A stretch of 64,000 bases of DNA from Selenomonas sp. ND2010 (GTDB lineage Bacteria; Bacillota; Negativicutes; Selenomonadales; Selenomonadaceae), in NCBI RefSeq assembly GCF_000702005.1, contig NZ_JNKI01000003.1, forward strand, positions 141,536-205,535, given 5' to 3'. Shown piece by piece: positions 28,580-37,709 of the stretch. The first letter of the stretch is position 1; each line of letters starts with the position of its first letter. The position numbers and the translations under genes were made by a program. A model generated the notes under the pieces. The model was not told where the DNA came from. It searched no databases and saw only the letters and a program-made list of their open reading frames with translations.

Positions 28580-31500
28580 GGAGCAAATCCTCCCTTCCTG
28601 TGCACTCAGCCATCCGCCGTTCCAGTTCTTCCTCTTCTGCCTGCTCTATGTCATGGTATTCATACCCTGACAGCTCAGGATCGAAACCGCAGAGATCACG
28701 ATACGCACAATAACTGCAAGCCTTGTATTCCTGATTGTTCTTTACGACGCGATACGGCTTGGCTTTGATTTGTCCCGCAAGAATCTGCCGACCGGTGTCA
28801 CGTAGAATATAATCCACATAACTAAGCAGCAACGCAAATTCTTCCTGAGTACGCACATAATGCCCCTTCTTGGTTGCTTCATCAAAGCTGCCGTCTTTCT
28901 TGCGCTTCAACATCAAATGTCCCAAACCTTTATCGATGCTTTCTATCACTTCTTGGTCTGCGCAAACCCACCCCGGCATGCGCAACTCTGACATGACCTT
29001 TGCCGCCAACTCCTTATCCGACAAACGCTTTTCGCTGCTGACGACCGGATTCTTCAGGAAAGCATAAAGCATCCCTGCCGGCAGCCGGTCTTCGCCCTGC
29101 TGATGAAAAAGCTGCTGAGCAACCAACACATAAACCAGCAATTGAAGCTTTAACCCGTAATAAACCTCAAACAGGTTGATCGCTGCCTGACCAGTTTTAT
29201 AATCTACTACCAGGAAATACGGATATTCCTGATGAATATCCAGACGGTCAATCTGCCCCTTGAAGGAAAGACGGAATCCATTCCCCAGTGGCAGCGGCGA
29301 TAACTGCGCCAAATCCCCAGCATGGCCAAAAGCCTCCTCGAAATAGACCGGCTGAAACTCAGAAAGCGCCGCCCAAGCCGTAAGCTGAGCTACCGCCTGT
29401 CCAGCTGTCTCCGCAATACGGCTCTTCAAATGGCGGTAATTCGCACGGCTCAGCAGAATTTCACTCTGCAGTCTCGGTGCCAATTCCTCCACCAGCGACT
29501 GACAGATTGTCAGGCGCTTCTCCTCCGGCACCTCTTGCCATCGCCCAGCAAACTCCTCGCGTACCTTCTCCCCATAGGCATGGAGAACCGCGTGGAGCAA
29601 TTGCCCCAAATCCATATTGCGAAATTGATATTCCCGCCGCTCTTGCAATTTAAGCCCATAAGCCGCAAAATGCGAAAACGGGCACTGACGGAACTTTTCG
29701 AACTGAGTCACACTGCCATGGAGGCTTTTTCCCCGTAAATAAATTGCCTGCGCCAGTTGTTCCGGCAGCTGTTCCTCATTCGCCTTAGCAAACAGACCGG
29801 ACAAAGCCAATTTCAACGGACGCCGAAGTTCCGGCTGCTCCAATGCCCAGTTGTAAACATCTTGCCAAAAAGAAGCCGGCTCTTTTTCCTTAATCCGCGC
29901 TTCCTTACGGCTTCGCAATACATTGACCAAACTAGAAATTGCCGGCCGCCCCGCTACCAGCTGCAAATTATCCTCACGCTGCAAAGTCTCCAATGGAATC
30001 GAAAGGAATGACAGCTGCACATAAATCTGCTGCAATCGCTGAACAAGCGAGGAAGGCTGCAAACCATTCCCCTCTGCATCAGCTAGCGCATAAGAAATCC
30101 ACAAATACTCTCGTGCCTCATTAAAACTGCGGTACAACAAAAATTTTTCACCAAAGCTGCGCTCCCGCCCCCCTCGGGAAATCTCTGGAATCTCCATACC
30201 TTCCCGATGAAGTTCCTGCAGGGCTTCATCAATATGAAGGCGTTCCGCATCGGTCAACAGCCCTTGCTCTGACGAACGACGCGGCATAATTTCCGCATTG
30301 GCCCCCAAGATATAAATAGCCCGAGAATTATCGAGACTGTTCTGGTCAAAGGATGCTAACGTCACATAGTCAAGCCCCGGTGGAATCAGCGAAATCGTCA
30401 ACGCATCCAAGCCATCACTAAGTACCGCATCAAATTCGGACAAAGTCATGCTTTCCTCGCCACTGATTTCTACAATCTGATCGAGCAGCCCGATACTACC
30501 GCCCCAAATCTGACGATGCTCCATAGCATCAGCCAAACGTCCCTCTTTTTCTGCAAATTCCGTCCACTGCGAAAGATGGGTTGGCACATCCAACCGCTCC
30601 AAGAAACGATATACCGCTTCCGTCTGACCTCGTACATCGACAGCCTTTCGAATCTCATCTTCCAACTCCGCTAATGGTTCCATAGCCTGACGGCGAAGCG
30701 AATCAATGCTGCCAAGTTTTGCAGCCACTGCCTCATCGAGCGATTCTTCCTCATCTTCCCATGCATACCGGCGGTGCCAACTCCACGGATCCGCTTGCGA
30801 CCAGCGCTTCCGCCCACGAATGCCAAATTCCAGCACATAGTTTTCCAGCTTGTCAATATCTTCTCGAACCAACGGAAAGAAGCCAGTCCGCAGGCAGCGA
30901 AATACCGTTTCATACCGCCAGCCTTTTACCACCACTTCCAGCGCTGAACGCATCAGTTCAGCCAATGGATGATGGATACTCGGACGTTTGCTGTCCTGAA
31001 AAAAAGGAATTCCGTAATCTTGAAAAACCAATCGCAGAATATCGCCATAAGCTTCCTCGTCCCGAACCAGCACGCCTACCTCGTGATACCGGTAACTTTT
31101 TTCTCGAACCAGCCGCCTGATATCAGCCGCCACGGCCTCGACTTCGAGACGCCGATTAGCCGCTTCGGTCAACTTTACCGCATCTTCCGCTGCAACAGCC
31201 TGGCCGCCCCGAACAAAGAGCTTTTCTTCCACCTGTCGCAATGGTAATTTCCGGCTCCGATGATTCTCCTCCAAAAGCGTCACCGGATAATTTTCTACCT
31301 GCACCGATTGACCGGTCAAATTTCCTGCCAACGCACAAATACTTTCCATCGTACGATAGGAACGCTGAAACAACCCTGTTTCCTGTACATTTTCCGGCAG
31401 CTTCAGATTCACCCGGCCATCAGCCAGACGCACACCAGCCATAGGCAGCGTAATATGCACGCGATCTACGGTCTGCAATAACGCTGCTAAGACCTGCTGC

Positions 31501-32153
31501 TCCTGTGGGTTAAAGAAAATAAACCCGTCTATCCACACCTCCGCCTGCTTCAGAAAAGTGGCTTCCGGTAATTTTTCAGCCAACAGCGTCATCATGTCTT
31601 CCGCGTCGTTCGCCCGCCCCTGCATAGCAGTAGCAAACTCATCCGACAACGCAGCGAGTTCCGTCAGTTTACTGGCCAATCGACTGCTGTTCTCCCCGAG
31701 TCGGCCACTGGCTTTACGCAGGACATCTGTCGTCAAACGATAACTTTTAAATTCCTTGATCGCATCGGACAAACTAGCCGTAAATCCCCGCTGGCGCGCA
31801 GCTCTGGCAAATACATCAAGATCTTTTTTCTTCTGATGCCCTACCAGCAGCTTACGCAGTAACAACCGTCTCCCCACTTCACTGATGCGCGAAATATCCG
31901 CTCCACCAGTCTCCAAAAGTACCTGTCTGGCAAAACGACGAAAACCAAACACGTAGCCACGGAAAAAACCCTGCCCTTGCGAAATCGACGATGCCAACTG
32001 TCGTTCGACTTTGTAAGTCATGTGCTCTGGCAGCAGCAAAACCAACGAGGGGCCCAAGGGATTCTGTTCCATCTGCTCCCGCATAGCAGCTAAGCATGCA
32101 TACGTCTTGCCGGTACCAGCCCGGCCAATGATAAAATCAAGTTTCGCTATCAT
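28545..32153 (-). CDS. addB: ATP-dependent helicase/deoxyribonuclease subunit B (AddB)
   Basis: The partner of AddA: an inactivated helicase fold used for Chi recognition in the family, plus a second nuclease domain. Seen: Walker A GRAGTGKT at residues 10-17, nuclease motif LVVDYKTGQAA near residue 975, and the four-Cys iron-sulfur staple made of CPFSHF near 820 and CSYCAYRDLC near the C terminus. Length 1,202 aa is normal. It is the upstream gene of the pair. The terminator at 32172 isolates it from the PaaK-like gene, so its promoter must be in the short gap 32154-32226, or it depends on read-through. Confidence 0.95.
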   Translation of the reverse strand: MIAKLDFIIGRAGTGKTYACLAAMREQMEQNPLGPSLVLLLPEHMTYKVERQLASSISQGQGFFRGYVFGFRRFARQVLLETGGADISRISEVGRRLLLRKLLVGHQKKKDLDVFARAARQRGFTASLSDAIKEFKSYRLTTDVLRKASGRLGENSSRLASKLTELAALSDEFATAMQGRANDAEDMMTLLAEKLPEATFLKQAEVWIDGFIFFNPQEQQVLAALLQTVDRVHITLPMAGVRLADGRVNLKLPENVQETGLFQRSYRTMESICALAGNLTGQSVQVENYPVTLLEENHRSRKLPLRQVEEKLFVRGGQAVAAEDAVKLTEAANRRLEVEAVAADIRRLVREKSYRYHEVGVLVRDEEAYGDILRLVFQDYGIPFFQDSKRPSIHHPLAELMRSALEVVVKGWRYETVFRCLRTGFFPLVREDIDKLENYVLEFGIRGRKRWSQADPWSWHRRYAWEDEEESLDEAVAAKLGSIDSLRRQAMEPLAELEDEIRKAVDVRGQTEAVYRFLERLDVPTHLSQWTEFAEKEGRLADAMEHRQIWGGSIGLLDQIVEISGEESMTLSEFDAVLSDGLDALTISLIPPGLDYVTLASFDQNSLDNSRAIYILGANAEIMPRRSSEQGLLTDAERLHIDEALQELHREGMEIPEISRGGRERSFGEKFLLYRSFNEAREYLWISYALADAEGNGLQPSSLVQRLQQIYVQLSFLSIPLETLQREDNLQLVAGRPAISSLVNVLRSRKEARIKEKEPASFWQDVYNWALEQPELRRPLKLALSGLFAKANEEQLPEQLAQAIYLRGKSLHGSVTQFEKFRQCPFSHFAAYGLKLQERREYQFRNMDLGQLLHAVLHAYGEKVREEFAGRWQEVPEEKRLTICQSLVEELAPRLQSEILLSRANYRHLKSRIAETAGQAVAQLTAWAALSEFQPVYFEEAFGHAGDLAQLSPLPLGNGFRLSFKGQIDRLDIHQEYPYFLVVDYKTGQAAINLFEVYYGLKLQLLVYVLVAQQLFHQQGEDRLPAGMLYAFLKNPVVSSEKRLSDKELAAKVMSELRMPGWVCADQEVIESIDKGLGHLMLKRKKDGSFDEATKKGHYVRTQEEFALLLSYVDYILRDTGRQILAGQIKAKPYRVVKNNQEYKACSYCAYRDLCGFDPELSGYEYHDIEQAEEEELERRMAECTGREDLLRGLHNRPTEGN

Positions 32154-32171
32154 AATATCCTGCCTCTTATC

Positions 32172-32215
32172 GAAAAAAGAAAGGACATATTCCCATACAA
32201 GGAATATGTCCTTTT
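32172..32215 (-). terminator. Terminator of the cheR/PaaK-like transcript
   Basis: Perfect 14-bp stem AAAGGACATATTCC/GGAATATGTCCTTT with a 7-nt loop; on the minus strand it is followed by TCTTTTTTC. Confidence 0.88.
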
Positions 32216-32226
32216 CCCGCCTAAAA

Positions 32227-33204
32227 TCACATGAAGGAAAACGGCGTTGTTACCCGACGAAGGGTACGCCCACAGCTGCAAGTATCTTCCTCCAACATTA
32301 CAGCCTGCCCCGTCCGATAGCGAATTAGCGGCATAGCCTCAGCCATAAGGCTGGTGAGAACCAATTCGCCCATCTGATGTGGCTCCGTTACCACCTGATC
32401 ACTGTTAAACGTGACAATTTCTGGATAAAAATAATCTTCCTGAATGTGGTAACCATTATGCGCTTCACATTGAAAGATTGCAGCAGCCATACCAATTTCT
32501 GCCGGCTCATAAAGATTAAAGACCTGGGCCTTGGTACGCTCCTGAATATGGCGCTGCATGGGATTCTGAACCCCCTGAACGTTGCGGCAAATCACGCGGG
32601 ATAGCGGATAGTCCGCAATGTTCTTGCCTGTAGCCTGCAGCTGAATAATCAGTTGCATGATAAGCTGTGGCGTACTCACCAAAGTATCCATGCCTACGAG
32701 CTCCATCAAACGAAGCCACTGCCGGTAATCAGTTCCCATCGGAACGACCGCTGCCCCAATCATTTCCAGTGCATACTGAACATCCAACAACCGGCTGTCC
32801 GACAAGTCACCCTGCAACGCAACGATAGATGCATTGGTAATGCCGGCAGCCACTAAGCAACGGGTCATCATCTCCACATTATGTGCGACATCGCCATTGG
32901 TATAAAGTTTCGTGATTTCCCCAATCTCCTGCTGCATGACATTAAACCGCAGGATTCCCGAAATTGGTATTGTCAAGATATCCAATGCCTCAATCTGATA
33001 AAGCGTATTGCGCTCCAGGAAAGGAAACTTCGCAATGTCTTCCAGACTGTGAAGATCCTCATGGGAGACTCCCTTTTTCGTAAATTGCTGCTGATAGAAA
33101 AAGCTTTTCTCCTCAGCCCATCTTAACTGCTTCTTTAATCGCTGAAGCTGGAGCTCTCGCATCCTATCCATATCTAATTGTTCAATCTGCTGATTTGCGT
33201 ACAT
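32227..33204 (-). CDS. PaaK-like adenylate-forming protein, short form
   Basis: 325 aa, related to phenylacetate-CoA ligase (PaaK), which normally has about 430 aa. Recognisable are the N-terminal helix RLKKQLRWAEEKSFFY, LEDIAKFPFLERNTL, ISTPQLIMQ-like (VSTPQLIMQLI), FNLYEPAEIGMAA in the place of the family's YGxTE motif, and MPLIRYRTGQ. The protein ends soon after CSCGRTLRRV, so the C-terminal lid (AMP_C) domain is missing. The Ser/Thr/Gly-rich P-loop is also not recognisable (replaced by QQEIGEITKLYTNGD). It may therefore not make acyl-CoA. It is 35 bp downstream of cheR and probably cotranscribed. Whether it is a functional short paralogue or a decaying gene is open. Confidence 0.7.
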   Translation of the reverse strand: MYANQQIEQLDMDRMRELQLQRLKKQLRWAEEKSFFYQQQFTKKGVSHEDLHSLEDIAKFPFLERNTLYQIEALDILTIPISGILRFNVMQQEIGEITKLYTNGDVAHNVEMMTRCLVAAGITNASIVALQGDLSDSRLLDVQYALEMIGAAVVPMGTDYRQWLRLMELVGMDTLVSTPQLIMQLIIQLQATGKNIADYPLSRVICRNVQGVQNPMQRHIQERTKAQVFNLYEPAEIGMAAAIFQCEAHNGYHIQEDYFYPEIVTFNSDQVVTEPHQMGELVLTSLMAEAMPLIRYRTGQAVMLEEDTCSCGRTLRRVTTPFSFM

Positions 33205-33239
33205 GACTTAGCTCCATTCAACGTTAGTAATCATTTGTT

Positions 33240-34028
33240 TTACGTTAATGGTTTCTGATAGAAGAACGGCTGGAAGCTGGTATAGCCCAATTTGCGGAAA
33301 TTCAAGATTGCCTCAGTAGCTCCCACAAACAGGATACCACCCGGCTTCAGTGCCTTGAAGAAGTTTGCATAAAGCTGATCCTTCGCTTCCTCCGTAAAGT
33401 AAATGACAACATTGCGGCAAAGAATCAAATCAAATCCCTCTTCGAACTTATCTTTCAAGAGATTATGACGTTTAAACTCAATGCAGTCCTTGATTTCCTG
33501 CTTTACGGCGTACTTATCGCCTTCTACCACATCAAAATATTTTGCCCGACGCTGCGGGGTCATAGCCTTGAGCTCATTATCGGTATAAATACCGCGCTTT
33601 GCCTTGGCAAGAATTTCAACATCCAAATCCGAAGCCAGGATGCGATGACGGACATTCGGTGTCATCTCTTTCATGATCATCGCCAAAGAATACGGTTCCG
33701 CACCGATAGAACATCCTGCGCTCCAGATATTCAGCTTTGACGAACGAGTTAAAAGGTCTGGGATAACATCAGTCTCCAGCTTGCCGAATTTCTCCGGCGT
33801 ACGGAAAAACTCCGACACGTTAATAGTCAGATACTCAATGAACGAAGCAAAATCGTCCTTATCTTTTGCGACCTGGTCAAAGTAGGCACAATACGAATCC
33901 ATCCCAGCTCTGGTAACCAGATTGCCGATACGGCGCTTCATCTGTGGCTCCTTGTAGAGATCCAAATCAATCTCGGTCTTCGCCTTAAGCTTCCGTTTGA
34001 ATTCTTCCCAGTCTTTTTCATCCATCAT
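33240..34028 (-). CDS. cheR: CheR-type chemoreceptor glutamate methyltransferase
   Basis: It methylates glutamates on chemoreceptors using SAM, the adaptation arm of chemotaxis. The N-terminal all-helical CheR domain runs to about residue 75 (EYLTINVSEFFRTPEKF). The SAM-binding domain follows with NIWSAGCSIGAEPYSLAM near 100, ILASDLD near 130, LILCRNVVIYF near 203 and LKPGGILFVGATE near 233. Length 262 aa is standard. ATGATG at the start follows GGGAGG. No other chemotaxis gene is in the window, so it is an orphan copy located beside a PaaK-like gene. The assignment is firm; the receptors are elsewhere. Confidence 0.94.
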   Translation of the reverse strand: MMDEKDWEEFKRKLKAKTEIDLDLYKEPQMKRRIGNLVTRAGMDSYCAYFDQVAKDKDDFASFIEYLTINVSEFFRTPEKFGKLETDVIPDLLTRSSKLNIWSAGCSIGAEPYSLAMIMKEMTPNVRHRILASDLDVEILAKAKRGIYTDNELKAMTPQRRAKYFDVVEGDKYAVKQEIKDCIEFKRHNLLKDKFEEGFDLILCRNVVIYFTEEAKDQLYANFFKALKPGGILFVGATEAILNFRKLGYTSFQPFFYQKPLT

Positions 34029-34160
34029 AGGTATTTCCCTCCCTATTTCCTCTTACATATTCCTACATCGTGAAGAAAACGTAACTATAATTCTATAGTG
34101 TATAGTATTCACGATACGCCAGCAAAATCCTGCTAGGAATGGGCAGGGAACGAAAATAAA

Positions 34161-34604
34161 TTAGTCGATGTCAAATACCGTCCGTGACGATTTAGCCTCT
34201 TCTTTCGGAAGGATGATATGAAGGACTCCGTTTTCATAAGAGACCGATACATCTTCTTTTTTGATTCCATCAATCAGGAATGTCCGCTCAAACTCTCCCG
34301 TACGGCGTTCCCGGCAGAGGAACTTGACCTGCATATCGCTCTCCTGCCGTTCGGCTCGGATTCGTAAGTAATGGTTATCATCATAGGATACGTTTATCTG
34401 TTCTTTATAAAACCCGGGAAGCTCAGCAAAAAGCTCATACGCCGCCTCTGTCGAAATCACGTCCACGCGAAATGGCGATAAGGCGCTGCTGACTTTCCCC
34501 ATCGGATTAAACGGCTGATCTGCCATAAACTCCAAAGCTTTTTCCAATGCCTCACGACCGCGTTCAGCATTTTCCCGCAGGTTAAATGGTACTGTCCGGA
34601 ACAT
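34161..34604 (-). CDS. Small heat-shock protein, Hsp20/alpha-crystallin family
   Basis: An ATP-independent holdase chaperone of 147 aa. The alpha-crystallin domain spans about 45-140 (FRVDVISTEAAYELFAELPG, then ERTFLIDG and VSYENGVLHIILPK). The usual C-terminal I-x-I anchor is weak (RTVFDID). I start at the ATG at 34602-34604 because GGAGG lies 8 nt upstream; an in-frame ATG 15 bp earlier overlaps that site. It has its own promoter (34647-34676). No CIRCE element was seen, so HrcA control is unlikely. Confidence 0.92.
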   Translation of the reverse strand: MFRTVPFNLRENAERGREALEKALEFMADQPFNPMGKVSSALSPFRVDVISTEAAYELFAELPGFYKEQINVSYDDNHYLRIRAERQESDMQVKFLCRERRTGEFERTFLIDGIKKEDVSVSYENGVLHIILPKEEAKSSRTVFDID

Positions 34605-34646
34605 AAAAATCGCCTCCATAATAGAACATTTCCTACTGTCAGTACT

Positions 34647-34676
34647 ATTATAACGCTATTGTCCGAATTTTGTCGA
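34647..34676 (-). promoter_or_regulatory. Promoter of hsp20
   Basis: -10 TATAAT (34647-34652) and -35 TCGACA (34671-34676), spacer 18 bp, minus strand. The -35 is part of an 8-bp palindrome TGTCGACA (34671-34678). Confidence 0.65.
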
Positions 34677-34704
34677 CAGACAAAATCTTTCCCAACAAAA
34701 TTCT

Positions 34705-34735
34705 AAAAAATGTCTCCAGCACTAAGCCAGAGACA
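34705..34735 (-). terminator. Terminator of the DUF438 gene
   Basis: Stem TGTCTC/GAGACA (34711-34716 with 34730-34735), then TTTTTT on the minus strand. Confidence 0.8.
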
Positions 34736-34753
34736 TCCTATAGACATTATCCT

Positions 34754-35968
34754 TTATTTTCGCTGGGGAAACTTTGCCAAAACTTCGCTGCAATCCTGAA
34801 CGACTTCCACTGTTCCCAGATAATTTCCCTCTTCCCCGTAAACTGCCATATACTTCACCAGTATGGGTTTCCCCATGATATAGCGGGCAACTACCAAGGC
34901 TTCACGCTTCTTGGCCCGAAAATCTGCCAGTAAATTCTTGACCACTGGAACAATCTGCGGTGGATGACACTCAAAAACCAACCTTCCTAGCGCGGCTTTC
35001 GGCCGCGGGAAAACATTGCCTTCATTAATGAAGAAGCGCAACCTATCCTGCTCATCAATGAAGGTTATGTCCACCGGAAGCAAGGAAAACATTGCCCGCA
35101 ACTGCTTTACAGTAAGTTCACCAGTCGGCAGCTGAACTTTCCCCGCCAAAATTTCCTGCTCTATCGTCTTCTGGAGTTCTGAATCTGCCCAAGCAGCGCC
35201 CGCATCCCATACCGGTGGCTCCTCAACAAACACAATCCCCATGTCCGGAAAATCCCGATAGATACGCATCCATTCTTCTGTGGTGAAATAGTTTAAGCAA
35301 AGCGGGAACAAAATACGCTCTTCTTTGGCAGCCATTCCTTGGACGCGCTTCATTAGCGCAGCAATCCGTCCTTTATATAACAGAACGTTGTCTGCATCTT
35401 CCTTTATCGCCCGCGTCAGAGTTCCAAGCTCTTTCTTGATTTCATCATCTTCATTCCACATGACCTGTGAAGGGCCCGTAACACCATAATTGTATAAGAG
35501 CGGCATCAGCAATTCTTCCTTTTTGGCATAGTGGTTACGGATAGCATTCAATGCCGTCATAGCCTCGATTACCACCGCGGTATCGATTGTTGCACTTACA
35601 CACTGTCCTTCGATTACCGTCCGGATTTTTTCCATGCCATCATTTTCTGCCCGCATCAAGGCGATTGGATGCCCCTCTTCCAACACCATGCCAGCTGCCG
35701 TTTCAATTTGTGCCGTTTTCAACTGACAGACTTCGTTGATATCATTCCCCACAGTTTCAAAACCATGTGCCGCCAGCAGCGCAATCACCTTTTCCATCGG
35801 AATATTGCGCACAGCTGCACCACGCGGCAATGTCATAATATTTCCCATTGCCTTCAATGCAGCGGGGTTCAAGATTTTCTCTAACCCAAGTTCTGCCAAT
35901 ATATCTATCAATTCGGGATAAGCCTTTACCAATTCCGCTACTGTCAGCTTCAAATCGATTCGCTTCAT
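34754..35968 (-). CDS. DUF1858-DUF438-hemerythrin-PAS sensor-like protein
   Basis: 404 aa, soluble, multi-domain. The N-terminal DUF1858-like segment VAELVKAYPELIDILAELG is followed by a DUF438 region. A hemerythrin-like four-helix bundle comes next, with candidate diiron ligands in NHYAKKEELLMPLL near 180 and AKEERILFPL near 235. The C-terminal PAS domain (about 310-400) reads VDITFIDEQDRLRFF, GRLVFECHPPQ and YLGTVEVVQD. Proteins of this layout in anaerobes are thought to sense or respond to redox, NO or O2; this is inference. Monocistronic, with a terminator just downstream and divergent from the LysR gene. Confidence 0.85.
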   Translation of the reverse strand: MKRIDLKLTVAELVKAYPELIDILAELGLEKILNPAALKAMGNIMTLPRGAAVRNIPMEKVIALLAAHGFETVGNDINEVCQLKTAQIETAAGMVLEEGHPIALMRAENDGMEKIRTVIEGQCVSATIDTAVVIEAMTALNAIRNHYAKKEELLMPLLYNYGVTGPSQVMWNEDDEIKKELGTLTRAIKEDADNVLLYKGRIAALMKRVQGMAAKEERILFPLCLNYFTTEEWMRIYRDFPDMGIVFVEEPPVWDAGAAWADSELQKTIEQEILAGKVQLPTGELTVKQLRAMFSLLPVDITFIDEQDRLRFFINEGNVFPRPKAALGRLVFECHPPQIVPVVKNLLADFRAKKREALVVARYIMGKPILVKYMAVYGEEGNYLGTVEVVQDCSEVLAKFPQRK

Positions 35969-36135
35969 TATATCTCCTCATCTCTGCTGTTCTTACCTTA
36001 ATCCAAATGACCCCTTTATTATACGAACTGCTTCTACATCCGTCTGTTGCAACGGTTACATAGCTCTCTGCTAATTGTTTTTCTCTCCCCCTTGCAAATT
36101 TCCTTTCCAGGCATTATGATAGAAGCGGTTATTTA

Positions 36136-36154
36136 ATATATTTTTAAAATATAT
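36136..36154. promoter_or_regulatory. Inverted repeat upstream of the LysR gene, candidate operator
   Basis: ATATATTTT-T-AAAATATAT, perfect 9-bp arms about 50 bp before the LysR ATG in a 235-bp divergent intergenic region (35969-36203) that holds no other feature. Autoregulation by the LysR protein is a plausible guess; the site is AT-only, so chance is possible. Confidence 0.35.
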
Positions 36155-36203
36155 ACTGCTTGTTCAATATATTATAAATGTATAGAGGGGATATTTTACA
36201 CCT

Positions 36204-37091
36204 ATGGACTTAAAACAATTGAATTATTTCCTAACCGTTGTAAACGAGCAACAGATTACAGCGGCCGCCAAAAAACTCCATATGGCACAGCCACCGCTCT
36301 CCCAGCAAATGAAACTGCTAGAAGAGGAGCTCGGAACCCAGCTTTTTAAACGTGGGCCTCATCGCATTGCGCTCACCGATGCGGGCCGGCTCTTAGCCCG
36401 TCGCGCCCAGCAACTGCTCGATATGGCCGACTCCACCACCCGGGAAATCGCCGATCTATGCCAAGGACTTCGCGGGACACTTTCCATCGGAACGATTTCT
36501 TCCTCAGGAAGCATCTTATTAAGCCCAGGACTGCAAACTTTCCATGAAGAATTCCGCGATGTCCACTTCGAAATTCACGATGCCAACACCTACCAACTTA
36601 TCGAGCTATTAGAACAGGGCATTATCGAAATCGGCATCGTCCGAACTCCTTTCAATGCCAGTCAATTTCACTGCGAATACCTTAGCTCTGAACCCATGGC
36701 CGTCGCAATGACCAGTCAATTAGACTGGTGTCCGGATAGAACTTCTATCCAGCTGGCGGAACTAGCGAAACGCCCGCTGATTGTCTATCGGCGCTTTAAT
36801 CAGCTGCTTGCCGACGCCTTTACCGCCAAAAGCATCCAGCCCGAAATCTATTGCCGCAACGACGATGCCCGCACGACAGTACTTTGGGCCAATGCCGGTC
36901 TCGGCATCGCTCTCGCTCCATTATCTGCCATGAAGCTTGCCGCCCATGAAAATCTTCATATCAAAACCATCGAAGAGCCATCTCTCGAAACAAAAATTGC
37001 AGTCATCTGGCGCCGTGACACCTATCTATCCCATATCGGCCAAAAGTTTCTGACCGCCCTATGCGGAAAACCAATCCCTGACGCGAAATAA
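36204..37091 (+). CDS. LysR-family transcriptional regulator
   Basis: 295 aa. The N-terminal winged helix-turn-helix is classical: LNYFLTVVNEQQITAAAKKLHMAQPPLSQQMKLLEEELG at about 5-45 in overlapping segments, followed by the linker helix. The C-terminal effector domain has GTISSSGSILL and IGIVRTPF in the expected positions. It lies 18 bp upstream of the two chromate-transporter genes on the same strand, so it probably controls them or is cotranscribed with them. AGAGGGG precedes the ATG at some distance. The effector is unknown; chromate itself or another oxyanion is a guess. Confidence 0.93.
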   Translation: MDLKQLNYFLTVVNEQQITAAAKKLHMAQPPLSQQMKLLEEELGTQLFKRGPHRIALTDAGRLLARRAQQLLDMADSTTREIADLCQGLRGTLSIGTISSSGSILLSPGLQTFHEEFRDVHFEIHDANTYQLIELLEQGIIEIGIVRTPFNASQFHCEYLSSEPMAVAMTSQLDWCPDRTSIQLAELAKRPLIVYRRFNQLLADAFTAKSIQPEIYCRNDDARTTVLWANAGLGIALAPLSAMKLAAHENLHIKTIEEPSLETKIAVIWRRDTYLSHIGQKFLTALCGKPIPDAK

Positions 37092-37109
37092 CCAGCAGGA
37101 GGAATCATT

Positions 37110-37697
37110 ATGTCTAACGAAGAATTGAAATCCGTCGCCGCATCCTGTCCCAACTTCTATTGGAAACTGTTCCAATCGACGTTTTTAATCAGTGCCTTTA
37201 CCGTAGGCGGCGGCTTTGTCATCATTCCGCTATTGCGGGCCAAATACGTGGATGAATACGGCTGGCTTAACGATAAAGACACGCTGAATCTCGTCTCCAT
37301 CGCCCAATCTATGCCAGGCATCGTAGCCGTCAACGCTTCAATTATTCTTGGCTACCGCATGGCGGGGGTACGCGGCGCCCTGACGGCCCTGTCCGCCACC
37401 ATCCTGCCCCCCCTCTTCACCCTCTCCCTTATCGCCTGCGCCTATGACTGGTTTGCTTCCAATCAATATGTCCGCTACCTGCTAAAAGGCATGCAATGCG
37501 GCGCTACCGCACTGATTGTCAACGTTTCCATTGATCTGCTGCACAAACAGCTGAAGAAGAAACTGCTTCTTCCCCTGGCTATCATCGCCGGCACCTTCCT
37601 TGCCAATTTCTGCTTCGATGTCAACATCATGCTGCTGATTATCTTCGACGGTCTTCTAGGGCTCCTGTTCCTGCGCAGCCATGAGTATGGAAAATAA
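37110..37697 (+). CDS. Chromate transporter (CHR) family protein, half-size subunit 1
   Basis: 195 aa, membrane protein with about six segments. It matches one CHR domain: TVGGGFVIIPLLRAKYVD near residue 28, QSMPGIVAVNASIILGYRMAG near 70, GALTALSATILPP near 92. Short CHR proteins occur as pairs that work together, whereas ChrA carries two fused domains. AGGAGG precedes the ATG; the partner follows after 12 bp. Chromate is the name-giving substrate of the family, but the physiological one may be sulfate-like or unknown. Confidence 0.9.
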   Translation: MSNEELKSVAASCPNFYWKLFQSTFLISAFTVGGGFVIIPLLRAKYVDEYGWLNDKDTLNLVSIAQSMPGIVAVNASIILGYRMAGVRGALTALSATILPPLFTLSLIACAYDWFASNQYVRYLLKGMQCGATALIVNVSIDLLHKQLKKKLLLPLAIIAGTFLANFCFDVNIMLLIIFDGLLGLLFLRSHEYGK

Positions 37698-37709
37698 GGA
37701 GGTTTTATT

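Noticed and set aside
34605..34750. CIRCE (HrcA) operator for hsp20
   Set aside because: No TTAGCACTC/GAGTGCTAA pair is present in the upstream region.
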